Below are positions 35,501 to 46,244 of a DNA stretch of 64,000 nucleotides, in pieces. The notes under the pieces are model-generated. The model worked only from the letters and a program-made list of their open reading frames with translations, searched no databases and was not told the DNA's origin. The DNA comes from Branchiostoma floridae (taxonomy: Eukaryota > Chordata > Leptocardii > Amphioxiformes > Branchiostomatidae): assembly GCF_000003815.2 (NCBI RefSeq), contig NC_049988.1, positions 6,976,702-7,040,701 of the forward strand, read 5' to 3'. How positions within the stretch are numbered: position 1 is the first letter of the stretch; each line of letters opens with the position of its first letter. Made by a program: the position numbers and the translations under genes.

Positions 35501-37788
35501 AGGTACAATGTATGGCAGATAACATGTCTTTGATAAGAGACTGTGTGTTGGGTTCCTTTGTATGTACAGAGGATTTATACATTGGTCTATTTAACCCTGT
35601 ACTTATATACCCTGGGAAAACGCAGACTCCTAACGAGGCACGCAAAGTTAACCGATCCCTACAACACGCACGCACGGGACACCCGCCGCCTAACACCCGC
35701 CGGCCCTCGTACCAGCTGGCCCCTACTAACACGAGCCTCTTTCGAGAAGCGAGCGATGTTGGGGACCGGCGTAAGTGGGGCCAGCTGGTAGTGGGGCGGG
35801 TGCATAGAGGCGGGAGGGCGCGCGTTAGGCAGGGGATCGGTAACTCTTATTTGCGACTCTTATTTGCGAAGCTTCTCGAGCAGGTTTCCCAGGGTAGTAC
35901 TTGTAGACAACCAACAACTTTATGTCCCCATCTGATAGGTCAAATCAGGGTTGTAGCCAGCACCCGTCCTTCCGTCCTTTTGTGGAATTTTGCAGCTGGG
36001 GACGGAAAAAAATTTTGACCATTCTGTCCTCTGTGATGAACAAATCGATATGAAAAGATATAATAAAACTGTCTCCCTTGTGTAATGTTTCACCAAAACA
36101 GATGCCATTGAACAGCATAGTCTACCATTAAAATGTACACCTCAAAATGCAGGAAACATTGTTTCAGAGGGTCTTGATTTCAAAATTTTCAGGGGGTGCA
36201 CCCGAACCACCTTAGAAACATTGCAACATCTAGCGCCTTGGGATTCAAAATTGAGGGGACGGAAAATGATTTCAGGCTGGCTACAACCCTGGGTCAAATG
36301 CAACCCCAACCAGTAGCGCTGAGTGGGACTAGAGCCCTTAACCCACAGATTCATGGAATTGGATTCATACAGCGGTTTTGATCCATGTTGTTACTCTTTC
36401 TACACTTTCATGCATCACCATTCTCTTGTAATATTATACTTAGTACATGTACTAGTAGTAGTTGTTCTCTCTCTCTGTCTGTCCCACTGTCTCTTGGTCT
36501 CTCTACCTCCCCTTTTCTACCTCTCTCTCTGCTTCTCTCTCTCTCTCTCTCTCTCTCTTGTTCTCTCTGTCTCCCTCTCTTTCTTTGACTGACACCTACC
36601 CTGACTGTGTCCTTACCTGGTGTTGGTTGAGTCTGCATTGTGTTTGGCAGCCTCTAGAAACAGGGTGGTGAGGGAAGCGAACACCTGCTTCAGTACGGAG
36701 GGGTCCGACTGGCTCACACTGGGGTCATCTGTGGATGGACAACTTATAGGGTTAGAATTCGGTCATTCATTGGTGGTAACATTAGAGAGACACAAAGTGT
36801 GACAATTTCACAATTTACATAGACAATTTAAAGAGAATTTATGTATGATCCTGGCCCCTAAAATTGACAATGTTCTAGGGAACAAAACCTTCCTGTGAAT
36901 GACATGTACATGTTACATTTTGTATGACCTCTTTTCAGCATATATTTGGTATTTCTGGTGTTGTGATGTAACAGTGGGGTTCTAGCGCTGCCAAACTGAC
37001 CACGCCAACAGCTCTTGAGCTTTTGGTGTTGTGGTTAGCACGTTGGATTTGTGATCTGGCTGCCCGGGTTCGGCGCGGGTTCGAATCCCGGGAGTCGGGA
37101 TGTTGTTTCTTTCTGTTCTTACTCGCCCCTCCGAATTTCTACAGTGACTTCTGCAAAATCAAGCTGCACAAGGTGTGCAGAGTTTCTGAAACCATCTCAA
37201 AATAGACATGTTTGGGCTTTCTAAACCACAACATACTGTAACTAGTGTAAGTGTACGCTGGTAGATTTCTTGTGGTGCACTGATTATCAATGCACACTCT
37301 AGGCACTTCTGTATGGTTCATCCAAGGAGGTTGAAAGAGGGTCTAATTACTATGAAGAGAAATGATTGTAAAATCTACTTTGCTATGTTGTCCCAAATGA
37401 CAAATTCCAAGGCCTTTGTTATATATAAATTCATAAAGATATGAAAAAGTAAAGTTAAAGACTTAACCGATGATGATTATCTTATAGCAGACTGTATTGG
37501 CTTACAGATGCTCCAATCCTAAAATAAACATAGTTTTTGTAGAAGAAAGAAGTGATAAAATTTCAGCTGATATGAAAGGTATGGGGAGGGGGGCGTTTTC
37601 CTCGGTAACGGTACTCGCATTCAGTACGTAGCTGTCTGAAACGTACCTAAAACACCTCTGTCTCGCTGCCTGCCGTGTAAGAGTGTATTGCAGGCTGCCT
37701 TGAGTAGAAAGTTGAAGGCCGAGTCGCTGATTTGAGCCGAATCTCCGCAGAGTTGCAATCCTTCCTGAACTTCCGCACTCAACTCCAT
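32579..37788 (-). CDS. COMMD3: COMM domain-containing protein 3, complete
   Basis: Eight coding exons on the minus strand, in transcript order: 37788-37647, 36728-36617, 35365-35302, 35055-35021, 34138-34078, 33640-33584, 33202-33143, 32638-32579. All introns are GT-AG, and 591 bases give 196 aa (human 195). The N-terminus MELSAEVQEGLQ matches the family start. The N-terminal helical domain spans about residues 1-115. The COMM domain begins near FPHVVDVDWRLDYY (W131) and ends with DMVGKLKDACKSMEKASQS. The family builds the COMMD ring of the Commander (CCC plus Retriever) complex with CCDC22 and CCDC93, acting on endosomal cargo recycling. The start ATG lies in CCAAGATGGAG, a YY1-like context. 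It is convergent with the PCGF gene. Introns hold a 16-bp minisatellite, a CT tract and a hAT MITE. All residues expected for a functional protein appear present. Confidence 0.95.
34204..34866. repeat. 16-bp minisatellite (CCCCTATGTTCCAACA)n in COMMD3 intron 5' of exon 5
   Basis: About 40 units of CCCCTATGTTCCAACA with variants (TTTGTT, ATTCC, CAATA). A CACGGTTCAC variant recurs at 34,258, 34,408 and 34,543, giving a higher-order period of about 135-150 bases. Because 16 is not a multiple of 3 and the unit has no stop on the plus strand, all three plus frames stay open for 200+ codons. These are not genes. The array lies between coding exons 4 and 5 of COMMD3. Confidence 0.95.
35610..35894. 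mobile_element. GC-rich inverted-repeat element in COMMD3 intron 2
   Basis: CCCTGGGAAA and TTTCCCAGGG end a 285-base GC-rich block in an AT-rich intron. An inner pair ACCAGCTGGCCCC / GGGGCCAGCTGGT is also inverted. It resembles a foldback or MITE-type element. I found no clear target duplication. Confidence 0.55.
35946..36291. mobile_element. hAT-type MITE (CAGGGTTGTAGCCAGC ends), perfect 8-bp TSD
   Basis: The ends CAGGGTTGTAGCCAGC and GGCTGGCTACAACCCTG are inverted. GGTCAAAT flanks both sides (35,938-35,945; 36,292-36,299). The interior has TCCGTCC/GGACGGA motifs. The same family is at 63,177-63,510. It sits in COMMD3 intron 2. Confidence 0.9.
36460..36590. repeat. (CT)n low-complexity tract
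   Basis: Dense TCTC with CCTC and TGTC interruptions, in COMMD3 intron 2 close to the donor of exon 2. Confidence 0.85.
37022..37096 (+). pseudogene. tRNA-like sequence (tRNA pseudogene or SINE head)
   Basis: It has an A-box-like TGTGGTTAGCACG and a good T arm with B box (GGGTTCGAATCCC), correctly spaced. The 5' side does not pair with the 3' GTCGGGA acceptor strand, and the anticodon stem relies on wobble pairs, so it is not a functional tRNA. It lies in COMMD3 intron 1. Confidence 0.5.
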
Positions 37789-38036
37789 CTTGGTTGATCT
37801 CGTGCCCAGGGAGGTGTGAAGCAGTATCCTGGGATCAAGATCGGACACAGCCAAACCCACGTTTCATGCGGAAAAACTACTCTAAAAGCAGTATTTAGAA
37901 GAATGTTCATAACATGATTCAGTGTGATAAAATTTTGTCATAAATTTAAACTGAAGCTGTGAACTGATCACTTGTGTAAAGAAAATAGTTTAACAAATTG
38001 TACAAGACCCGTTGGTTTTCTCCTCTGCACATCGAA

Positions 38037-38053
38037 GTCTCTGTGGCGCAATT

Positions 38054-38093
<40 letters not shown>

Positions 38094-38110
38094 GAGCCCA
38101 CCCAGGGACG
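38037..38110 (+). tRNA. tRNA-Asn (GTT)
   Basis: 74 nt with a full cloverleaf: acceptor GTCTCTG / CAGGGAC plus discriminator G, D arm with GGCGCAATTGGTTAGCGCG, anticodon arm TTCGGCTGTTAACCGAA (anticodon GTT), and T arm GGTGG-TTCGAGC-CCACC. CCA is not encoded, as is normal for eukaryotes. It ends in a strong T-run pol III terminator from 38,117. It is nearly identical to the vertebrate nuclear tRNA-Asn. It lies between divergently placed neighbours, about 250 bases upstream of the COMMD3 start. Confidence 0.97.
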
Positions 38111-38116
38111 GAATTT

Positions 38117-38129
38117 CTTTTTTTTTTTC
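38117..38129 (+). terminator. RNA polymerase III terminator of tRNA-Asn
   Basis: A T run interrupted by one C, starting a few bases after the tRNA 3' end. Confidence 0.8.
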
Positions 38130-39281
38130 TTTGAAACTTTGCTCTTTTTCTTCTTAACACATACTTTTGATGGGATTTGAACCATTTCTTATGCTTCCGT
38201 TGTTTTTTTCTCGTACTCTTATTTAACTTTTCGGTCACCGCATGTATAACTTCAGAAATCATTTGCTGACGTTCAGCTTGACGTCGCTAGAGGCGCTGAC
38301 ACTAGTTAGCGGTCTGTTCCCACAGAAATCTCCAAGCAGATGTATTGCTATGGCTATTGAACTTAGTTGCTAAATAAATCATGAGTTACTTTTTCAATGC
38401 TCCTTGGATTTTCATTAGTGTTTTTACAGGACAACATTAGAAAACAACAATTTTTATAACATTTGGTCTGTATTTCTGCTTTTATTTTTATTTCTGATGT
38501 TAGTTTATTTGGAAGTTTTAGAAGAAAAGTAAGACAACAAACCAGACTACAACTGATCACATGTACCAATATTCATTAGACTACATAAAATAACTGCACA
38601 AAATGTGACATACAGAAACCGCATACACATTAATCATAGAAAAACATGGCTGTTTCTAAATATGGATAAAAAAGTGTTTTGTACAATTCACAAATCTTCA
38701 TACTAGTACTCTGTAGAAAAGAAACAAATTCCATCACATCATTTGTTGTATACAAAATTCTATCTTAAAGCTAAATGTTGTTAATCATATGACTTTTTTC
38801 AGTCATGATAGAGAAACAATAAAAAAACAACAACTAACTGTTACTGCCTATTTGCACATACATGCAGATATAACTATGTCTGTACTCTAACAAGTATGTA
38901 TTACTCAAAATATCATGAAATGATCTTTACAACCTCCTTTGTGAATTAAAATGACAACCTTAGCCACATTCACATTTAAAACCATATTAGGATGCGATAT
39001 TACAGAGTATATTTCAGTTAGTATAGTGTACACATAACTTTCTTAGGTACCTTGTTATATAGAATTCACGACCCAAGGAAGTATCAACTAGCATGTTGAG
39101 CTCTTGTTTTTCTTTATCAACAAAATAAGTGTTCATACAATACTTCTACAATACTTCTCACTTTGAAGTTTTGTGTACCATACCCCTAATCTGTGCTATT
39201 TGGGAACCTAAAATAAAAAATGCTATCGTTGGTTACTAATGTTTGTCCACCCTCCCCTCTTATACCCATCTCCTAGATCTA
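38130..39281. other. Intergenic, AT-rich
   Basis: One solo CTCCAAGCAGAT motif at 38,329. Otherwise nothing recognised. The right part may be MOB4 3' UTR. Confidence 0.4.
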
Positions 39282-39842
39282 GACTTCAGGCTTCACTTTT
39301 TCAAGCCCCTGCCCCAGGGCTCTAGCCAGCTCGAAATCTTTTTCCGTCAGCCAATTCCCATTGTCGCGAAAACACTATTCCAGGAGCTAGGGAGACTGAA
39401 CTGAGACCTTGAAAAACGGGTTTTTAATGAGATTATCGTATGCAAAAGGGCACCGACACACATTGTCAACAATCATAACAATAGCAAAACAAACAGTGTG
39501 TGGCTTTTACGGCGTCCCCAATCCGCCTGTAGCTTCCACCAAGGATTTTTGTCCATCAAGGTTGACGGATTGGTTTTCAAATTTTTCCGTCACACGCAGC
39601 AAATTTCCGTCAATTGACGGAAAAACGGACGCTGGCTAGAGCCCTGTCCTGCCCTTTAGGCTTCACTTTTTTAAAACCCCTCCTTTATCCTTCATTATTT
39701 CACAGCCCCTCCCCCTTTAGCCTTCACTCTCCCCAGGCTCCTCCCCCTTTAGCCTTTATTATTTCAAAGCTCCTCCCCCTTTAGCCTTCATTTCTTTAAA
39801 GCTCCTCCCCCTTTAGGCCTCACTCTCCCCAGGCCCCTCCTC
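39282..39842 (-). repeat. About 32-bp minisatellite spanning the MOB4 stop codon and 3' UTR
   Basis: On the plus strand the units run TTTAGCCTTCACTCTCCCCA plus GGCTCCTCCCCC and variants (ATTATTTCAAAG, TTTCTTTAAAG), six or seven units from about 39,656 to 39,842. One more unit before 39,315 is separated by an inserted hAT MITE. The rightmost unit encodes the last MOB4 residues (EEGPGESEA) and its TAA. Confidence 0.8.
39315..39646. mobile_element. hAT-type MITE (CAGGGCTCTAGCCAGC ends) inside the minisatellite
   Basis: CAGGGCTCTAGCCAGC and GCTGGCTAGAGCCCTG are inverted ends. The flanks CCCTGCCC / TCCTGCCC match at 7 of 8. Subterminal CCGTCA/TGACGG words recur. An inverted copy with a perfect duplication is at 59,457-59,795. 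Confidence 0.85.
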
Positions 39843-42800
39843 TAGGATGGGTACGATCAGGTTGTCCTTGGACATGAGGTTGTACTTGGTTACAAACACA
39901 GTGAACCGCTTACACAGGCAGGTCTCATTCTGGAAGAGAAGAAGGAAAAACAGTCATTTCTGTACATGTACAAAATGTATACAGGAATTTGTACAGTCAA
40001 ACCTGTCTATAGCGGCCACTCAGGGGACTGGTCAAAATTGGCCACTATAGAGAGGTGGCCGCTATAGAGAAAATGCTGAATAATTGACCATTTAATCATT
40101 GCAACAATTAAGCACAAAACAACACCGCAAACGTACCACAGTCCAGTTTGATTGTTTTATTTGGATCTCCATTAGTGTTAGGTACAGCTTCACTATTCTT
40201 CCTGAATTCAGTTAGTCCAGTGAAATCAGAAGCAAACAATAAGTAGCATCATACTGAGTTTCTTACCTCAAATTCGTCAAATATGTTCCTGTGGTGGTAG
40301 TAGGCGTGTGAGAATATCCTGTAGATTCGGCGGCAAACGGACCCCAGCTTGGCTACTGAAGACTCCTTTATACTGACTCTGAAACGGAGGAAGGAAGGAC
40401 AAGTTTACAACTTTGTTGTGTTCTCCCTAATGATTTAGTTTGTTTTGCATACCCAGTAAACAGCCTTAAGGTGTAGCACACAAGGTTTGTACTGAAGAGT
40501 ACAAGCTGTATATCCGGACAGATTTATTTAATCCACTCACACTGGGAAGGGCTCCTACTGATTTTGGTAAGTGTAAAGAGTTCTTAAATGTGCTCGAGAT
40601 GTGGCTATCTTCAAACACAGTACCTCCATTGAACTTTCTATGTGAGGGACTTCCCTGAACAAAAATTACATGTAGTACTCATTTTCACCTGAGTGAAGTG
40701 AGGAAAGTAATGTAATGTGTACATGTCTTTCCCAATGGCACAAAGTTGGTGGCATAGCAACAGATTTGAACCCAGGACCTATGGGTTATGAGCCAAACAC
40801 CCTACCATTATATGTAAAATATGATTGCAATCCATTCACGCTTTTTGAGTTTTGTTGGCCAAATTAAGCAAAAACATGGACACAGGGATACAACAAAAAC
40901 AAAACTTCCTGCATGGAGGTAATAATAAGAAGGAATCTTACCTGCTAGGGAAGTACTTATTACTGTTGAGTAGGGAAGCTGCTCCATCTAGTGTGTGGCG
41001 AGTGTAGTCTATGGCTGGACACTGGGGAAAACAAAAATATGTCACCTACATTGGCAATATCTTCATGTGTTGTATTGTCATGTGATACTAATAGAGAAGA
41101 ATTTTTTTGCAAATGAATATCCTTTTGCCAGGTTGGTTTTGAAGGACAATTAACACTCTTGTTTCACTGCATTTTTATATCACCAAAATTCAACATTTCT
41201 TGAGTACATTCAGCAATAACAGTATTATCCAGTGGACTTTGACTTTTGTATGCAATATAATATATGCCCTACTGATGTTATTGATCATCAAATCTTACAA
41301 ATCAGCATTCCAATTCTTAATTCCTACCAGGTAAGCAAGTTAATTTGTGATGTAATTCAGGACCTGGCACTGCAACTAGCAAAAAAAAAAAGGTTCTTTC
41401 AAGGAGCAGAAAAGCAAACATTATGAAACCTTACAACTTTCTGATTATGTGAGGATTGTGCATTGTTTGCTTCTCAAAAGAGAGGTCTTCTCAAGTCATA
41501 ATACCAGTTTCCAAACTGGCTGCAATGCTTGCTATGATATCAAGGGCAGAACTTAAAGGGGCATTCCACTCCAGACGGGACTGTTATTTTCCGATAGATA
41601 TTAATTGTAGGAAGTGACAAATGTATGCTAAGTAACATTATAGGATAGAGTACCCATTAGCCCCACGCGTGTCAAAAAGCATTCAGTCTTCTACAAAACT
41701 CCCCAAGTACCCTCTAATTAAATCAATCAATCTCAGCCTATGGCTGAATACAATGTGCCTGACAACGGCTGACTTAAGTTAGGTTACAAAGCTTATTTCA
41801 GGGGCGCTAAAAAAACACATCTTGTTATGTGTTCTTTGATATCTGGTGAACAATTGGCCTTCTTGGTTTGCTAAGCGCCCCTTATTTATGCCGAAAATAT
41901 TCACGATAAAGGGAGTGTCTACACGTATAGGGAATACATGGGTAGGGTCTGCATGGGTTTAGTGAGTGTCATATTGTTTTACAAACATGCATGTTGGGTA
42001 ATTTGCCACAAGTGGAATTACACCAAAGGTCGGCTGATCATGTATTAATTGATACATTATCTATTGGAAACTAACACTCCCTTCTGGAGTGGAATGCCCC
42101 TTTAACCTGATAACCTAGTGGAAGGAATCAAGAACTCCAGAAGGGTGTATACTTTGTACACACTTCTATGTTCATTGAATAATACTTACAATGGTTGCTT
42201 GTAATCAGGAACTGAATCATTTCAGTGTCATTGGGGACATCAACAAGTCTTAAGAATATGTTAGTAAATTTTGTTGTACAGTAGTAGACCAGGCCTAACC
42301 TCCTTAGGTGTCTTGTGTGCTGCACACAGGAAGATCCACTGTTCTGTAGCTGTCATCTGGGTACAGGTCTCCGGGTTGCACTCCGTCTGGAGAAAATAAC
42401 ATCAACAGTTAGGTCACATATAAGAGATTATTGAGTAAAACTAAAACCTAGTAATATATGTGTGGAACAATTACTTTTGAAAACTTTCCTCTGCTTCTGA
42501 AAGCTATACCAGTATACTGTTCTTGTTTAGATGCATTAGAAGGGGTGTCTCCAGTTTTAACTTTGTGTCAGTCCCACTCCTTGTTTTTTGAGCCCATGCT
42601 GTTTGTTTTTGCTGTTAGATTGTCATTTTCACAAAAATACATAAATTTCATGTCCTTACTGCAGATATTTTTGACAGAATGAGTGAAAATTTTGTCCCAA
42701 AAAGTAACTTTCTGCCCCGGAACAGAGGGATATGCAGATTATCAGGCTATGGGAGACTATTTTCAAAATGGCTTTGGGATGGTGCAATTGGTCTACTTGG

Positions 42801-45642
42801 TGTACACTGGACACTTGGTTAAAACTACAATTCATAAACTATGGTTTTGTTAGTATGGCTTCATTTTTGCTTGCATAACTTTGCTGAGGAAGCATTTAAA
42901 GCATTACATTAACACAATGAAAAGACTACTAGTAGGTCAAAGGATCACAAAAAATCACTGTCTTATATATGAAACTTGCATGCGCATGCAGAATAAGCGA
43001 TAAGCGACTTCCCGTCAATGACTTACATTTACCTGTAACTTTACCGCCAGGCCATTCAGCTCCAAGCAGAATTGTCTGAAACAAACAGAAAAAAAACCAT
43101 AAAAATGCCTACATCCCTGAAGCATTGCCACAAAATCAAGCAAGTATACATGTACAAGGTAAATATATCTATAAGTTACTATAACTGTGTATGTAACCTA
43201 CATCCAGTTACATCTCCTGTAATTACAATGATAACATGGCTTCATTCAAGATTCGATAAATGTACATGTTTTTGCAATATCTGAATTAGTGTTTTTAAGG
43301 GTTCACCTGCATTCCCAAATGTTTTACTACAACTGTTTCAACCACAAAGTCAAAGATACTGCAATCCAGGGTTCTAGCCAGGATTTTATTTTAGCGTAAT
43401 GGTAATGGCAAGGTAGCAAAGAACCAATTAGGGGGATAGTGTGAAAAATATAGACTACTGACTGTAGAGTGAAACATTGGCATGATAAGGGTACCCATGA
43501 GGGGACTTACTGTAAATGTAACTCTCTTAACATAACATGTAATCTGAAGGACTGTTTGGTCAGTTTGGAGTGGCATAGCATCATTTTCATATCTGATTAA
43601 ACGTTTTTCAACAAGTAAATGATAGCAAAGGACCACTATGCTAGTTGAAAATTAGCACAGTGGACCTCATTTCAGCATGGTGCAAATTATACTAATGTAG
43701 TGGCCCGTTACAATAAAGTTACATTAAATGTACTAGCTAGAAACCTGCAATCTCTCGCGAAATTTCCGCACTGTGAACTGAAACTAAAGCGTATCATTAC
43801 CTGAGATGTTCGTACTTCCAGACCCCCTCGTCCTGCCCCTCGGGGGGTTCCAGGATCTTGTCGATGTTGTTGTGGTCCTGGCGGATGTTCTGCTGGATGA
43901 ACTGCTGTACAGCCAGCGTGCTGTCCATCTCCTCAAACGGCTCGTACGGCCAGCTGTAAAAGTCCTGGGGACAGCAGAGAAGCAACAACAGTATTACTGT
44001 ACTGTAAATGCATTTAAAGTCGTAACAGATTTACTTTAGTGGCAGGGAGAAAATGGTGTGTTTGCGAATGTTTTGACCACTATACATTGTAGTTACATAC
44101 CAGGGCTCGAAATACCACCTGCATATGCAGGTTAGTGCAGGTAAAATTGGAGCTGTGCAGGTATTTCTGGTGTCTACCTGCACCTAACCTGCACTGGTCC
44201 ATGTAGGGTTTTATACGTAAATGTCATATGATGTAGGTGTATGTGGATTGTTATTAGCTGCATCGACTGTTACCACCTATTAAGTATGAAACAAAAAAAT
44301 AGCAATGGTTCCTCAACAATTTTAGTATTCTTCCTAAATTCAGAGTGGTGCAGGTAAAATTTGTCTGGTGCAGGTAATTTTCAATGTTACCTGCACCAGT
44401 GCAGGTATGCAGAAAAAAAGTATTTCAAGCCCTGCATACTGTATAGTAACGCTGAAGACTTAATGGACAGACAGTTGGAAAACACCTACTAGCAAGTTTG
44501 CAAGGTGCTACAGACAGAACAGTACTGGGTGATCAACTGTCACTAATGTAAAAGTATCTACAGTATTCTACCCTCTTCAGGGCTCGAAATACTGGGGTTT
44601 TGTGCACCCAGGTGCACCCAAAATTGGAGCTGTGCACCCAATTTTTTTCTGTGGGTGCACAGGGTGCACCCAAATATTTTCATAGGCTTATGTATGTTAA
44701 GATGTTAGTATACTAAGTAAACACCATATTCTTGACATCTATGTGTTAGAAAGATAATAGAATGACTGTCATAGTACTTCTGATTTCTGAAGAGCTCCGT
44801 TCAAATTATTAATTTAGTTGGTTTGCAATTAGGTTATTCTGATATTCTGCTTTATTTTATGTGGTGCACCCAAAAATATTTTGGTGCACCCAATTTTCTA
44901 GGTTGGGTGCACCAGTGCACCTGTTCCAAAAAGTGAATTTCGAGCCCTGTTCTTGATGCATTCCATTTATCAATAAATACCTTGAGGATACCTTGAGGAT
45001 ACATCGTTGTTGAAAGGCTTCCGCCTGTTGACACAACCTCTTCATTATATCTTCATAAATATCTAGTCAATGTTCAAAGATCGGGTCTGTGTTCAATGTC
45101 TTCTTTGTACACGTACATGATGTATTCCTACCTCTAGTCTAGAGATGCTGGTCAAATTAAAAATTTATGTGGGTCTTTCAAAGTAATTATCAGAATCACA
45201 TCATTCTAGATCTGTCTCTGCAAGGTCTCTGACTCTGAGTGTCTAACTTTTTTTTTGGGGGGGGGGTGCATTTTGATATTTCATCTCTTTCAGCTATCTA
45301 TCTAGGGAATGATTCGGGTAAATCAAGGAGCCTGATGAAAGCTCCTTGGGTAAATCTAAACCGAACCACACAGATGGTTAGTAGTACTTTGACAAAACAT
45401 CACGTTTCATACGAATCTGACGCCCATGTTTTCATGGATTATTCAACTATATCTGTACGCCCTGTATCAATATTTTCTACTCTCTGAGTTCCTATGATAT
45501 CTATAGAAAGTGTTGAATAAGAAATTGTGGCCAAAACTATCTTAGAAAAGCTACAAACCTGCGCTTTTGTGCCAGGACGATTTCTTCTCAAAATCGCCGG
45601 ATCTTCAGTAGCGGCCGCCATCTTGGATTTGGGAGATACCAT
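39813..45642 (-). CDS. MOB4: MOB4 / phocein (MOB family), complete
   Basis: Seven coding exons on the minus strand: 45642-45559, 43964-43801, 43075-43033, 42386-42300, 41021-40942, 40378-40267, 39929-39813; 687 bases, 228 aa (human 225). The sequence follows human MOB4 closely: [85 protein letters not shown]. The Mob zinc ligands are present as C100-x4-C105 (CNPETC) and H177-x4-H182 (HAYYHH). An in-frame second ATG at 45,621 (AAGATGGCGGCC) has the better context and may be the true start, giving 221 aa. MOB4 is a subunit of STRIPAK, the striatin-PP2A-GCKIII kinase complex, acting at Golgi, endomembranes and cytoplasm. It is divergent from DCAF7. A MITE end lies 11 bases upstream of the first ATG. 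The C-terminal codons are part of a minisatellite. Confidence 0.95.
39993..40070. mobile_element. Short inverted-repeat fragment (CTATAGCGGCCAC)
   Basis: CAAACCTGTCTATAGCGGCC, then GGCCACTATAGAGAGG and GGTGGCCGCTATAG. Repeated inverted TATAGxGGCCAC words resemble transposon ends. It lies in MOB4 intron 6. Confidence 0.5.
40480..40805 (-). mobile_element. tRNA-derived SINE (methionine-like head)
   Basis: On the minus strand, TAATGGTAGGGTGTTTGGCT with CATAACCC and B box GGTTCAAATCT form a tRNA-like head near 40,805-40,745. A body with CCTCACTTCACTCAGGTG follows, shared with the SINEs near 5.7 kb. Farther body sequence matches 4,738-4,954. It lies in MOB4 intron 5. Confidence 0.6.
43367..43744. 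mobile_element. hAT-type MITE (CAGGGTTCTAGCCAG end), perfect 8-bp TSD
   Basis: Left end CAGGGTTCTAGCCAG; right end CTAGCTAGAAAC, with the last bases of the terminus apparently lost. CTGCAATC flanks both sides (43,359-43,366; 43,745-43,752). It lies in MOB4 intron 2. The element at 55,853-56,340 shares the left end. Confidence 0.75.
44101..44434. mobile_element. hAT-like MITE, CAGGGCTCGAAATAC ends, TGCAGGT-word array
   Basis: CAGGGCTCGAAATAC and GTATTTCAAGCCCTG are inverted ends. CATAC flanks both sides (44,096-44,100; 44,435-44,439), a 5-bp duplication. Inside each end are several copies of GTGCAGGTA and its complement. It is closely similar to 63,027-63,701. MOB4 intron 1. Confidence 0.85.
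44578..44949. mobile_element. hAT-like MITE, CAGGGCTCGAAATAC ends, GTGCACCCA-word array
   Basis: Same termini (CAGGGCTCGAAATAC / GAATTTCGAGCCCTG) as 44,101, but the inner words are GTGCACCCA and TGGGTGCAC. The flanks CTCTT / TTCTT match at 4 of 5. MOB4 intron 1. Confidence 0.8.
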
Positions 45643-45653
45643 TGCTAGGGTTA

Positions 45654-45875
45654 GGCCATGCTGATCTCATAATGATTTAAACATAATTTATGTGGATGAC
45701 ATCTACTGGGCATCCCAAAACTGATGCGAGCGCGCGAAAAAAATGTTCGGAAAAGTTGCCTTCTTTATGGAATATGGGTGGTTAGGAAGATTAACAAATG
45801 GACAATTACACTGCAAAAGTATATTAAACTATGAACCATATCTTTTTGTTCTTTCAAATCTTCTTTGACTTTGAT
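45654..45875. mobile_element. Truncated MITE of the GGCCATGTTGATT family upstream of MOB4
   Basis: GGCCATGCTGATCTCATAAT.. with GATGACATCTACTGG and ACTGATGCGAGCGCGCGAAA match the left part of 3,666-4,103. TTA precedes it. The right terminus is missing. It begins 11 bases upstream of the annotated MOB4 ATG, so it forms part of the MOB4 5' UTR or promoter. Confidence 0.75.
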
Positions 45876-46041
45876 TGAAAGACTTCAGGGTTCAAAACCT
45901 TGTCTTTTTCGGTATCTTTTAGCCGCAAAATTTGGCAAAAAGAAAAGCTATGAAAATATCCCGACGAAAAACGCATAACGTTAAGATGTCAAGTTGGAGC
46001 CAAACCTCTGCTTGGAGCATTGTCAGTGTGTCTTGTAATCT

Positions 46042-46196
46042 AATCTCCAAGCAAAGGTTCGGTTCTAGCTTCTTCTTTTTTTTCATTAACTTTGCATACA
46101 TTAAAAATATTTGTGTCCGCGGCCCAAAATTGAAAGCCTGGAAAAACAACCAAAATACACCATAAAACAGCCAGAACCGAACCTCTGCTTGGAGAG
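46042..46196. mobile_element. MITE with CTCCAAGCAAAGGTTCGG ends
   Basis: AATCTCCAAGCAAAGGTTCG..GTTCTAGCT is mirrored by AGCCAGAACCGAACCTCTGC..TTGGAGAGT. A third, inverted piece (CCAAACCTCTGCTTGGAGC) lies at 46,003-46,021, so two elements may overlap. It is in the MOB4-DCAF7 promoter. Confidence 0.7.
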
Positions 46197-46244
46197 TACT
46201 TGTACCCCCCCTGGGACGGGTGAATGGACGCGCCCATATCCAAG

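Noticed and set aside
35494-36018. 174-codon plus-strand frame in COMMD3 intron 2
   Set aside because: Spans a GC-rich inverted repeat and runs into a hAT MITE; no family resemblance.
37022-37096. Functional tRNA
   Set aside because: The acceptor stem does not pair; kept only as a tRNA-like pseudogene or SINE head.
43055-43075. CTCCAAGCAGAATTG resembling the TCTCCAAGCAGAT MITE end
   Set aside because: It is MOB4 coding sequence (QFCLEL on the minus strand); coincidental match.
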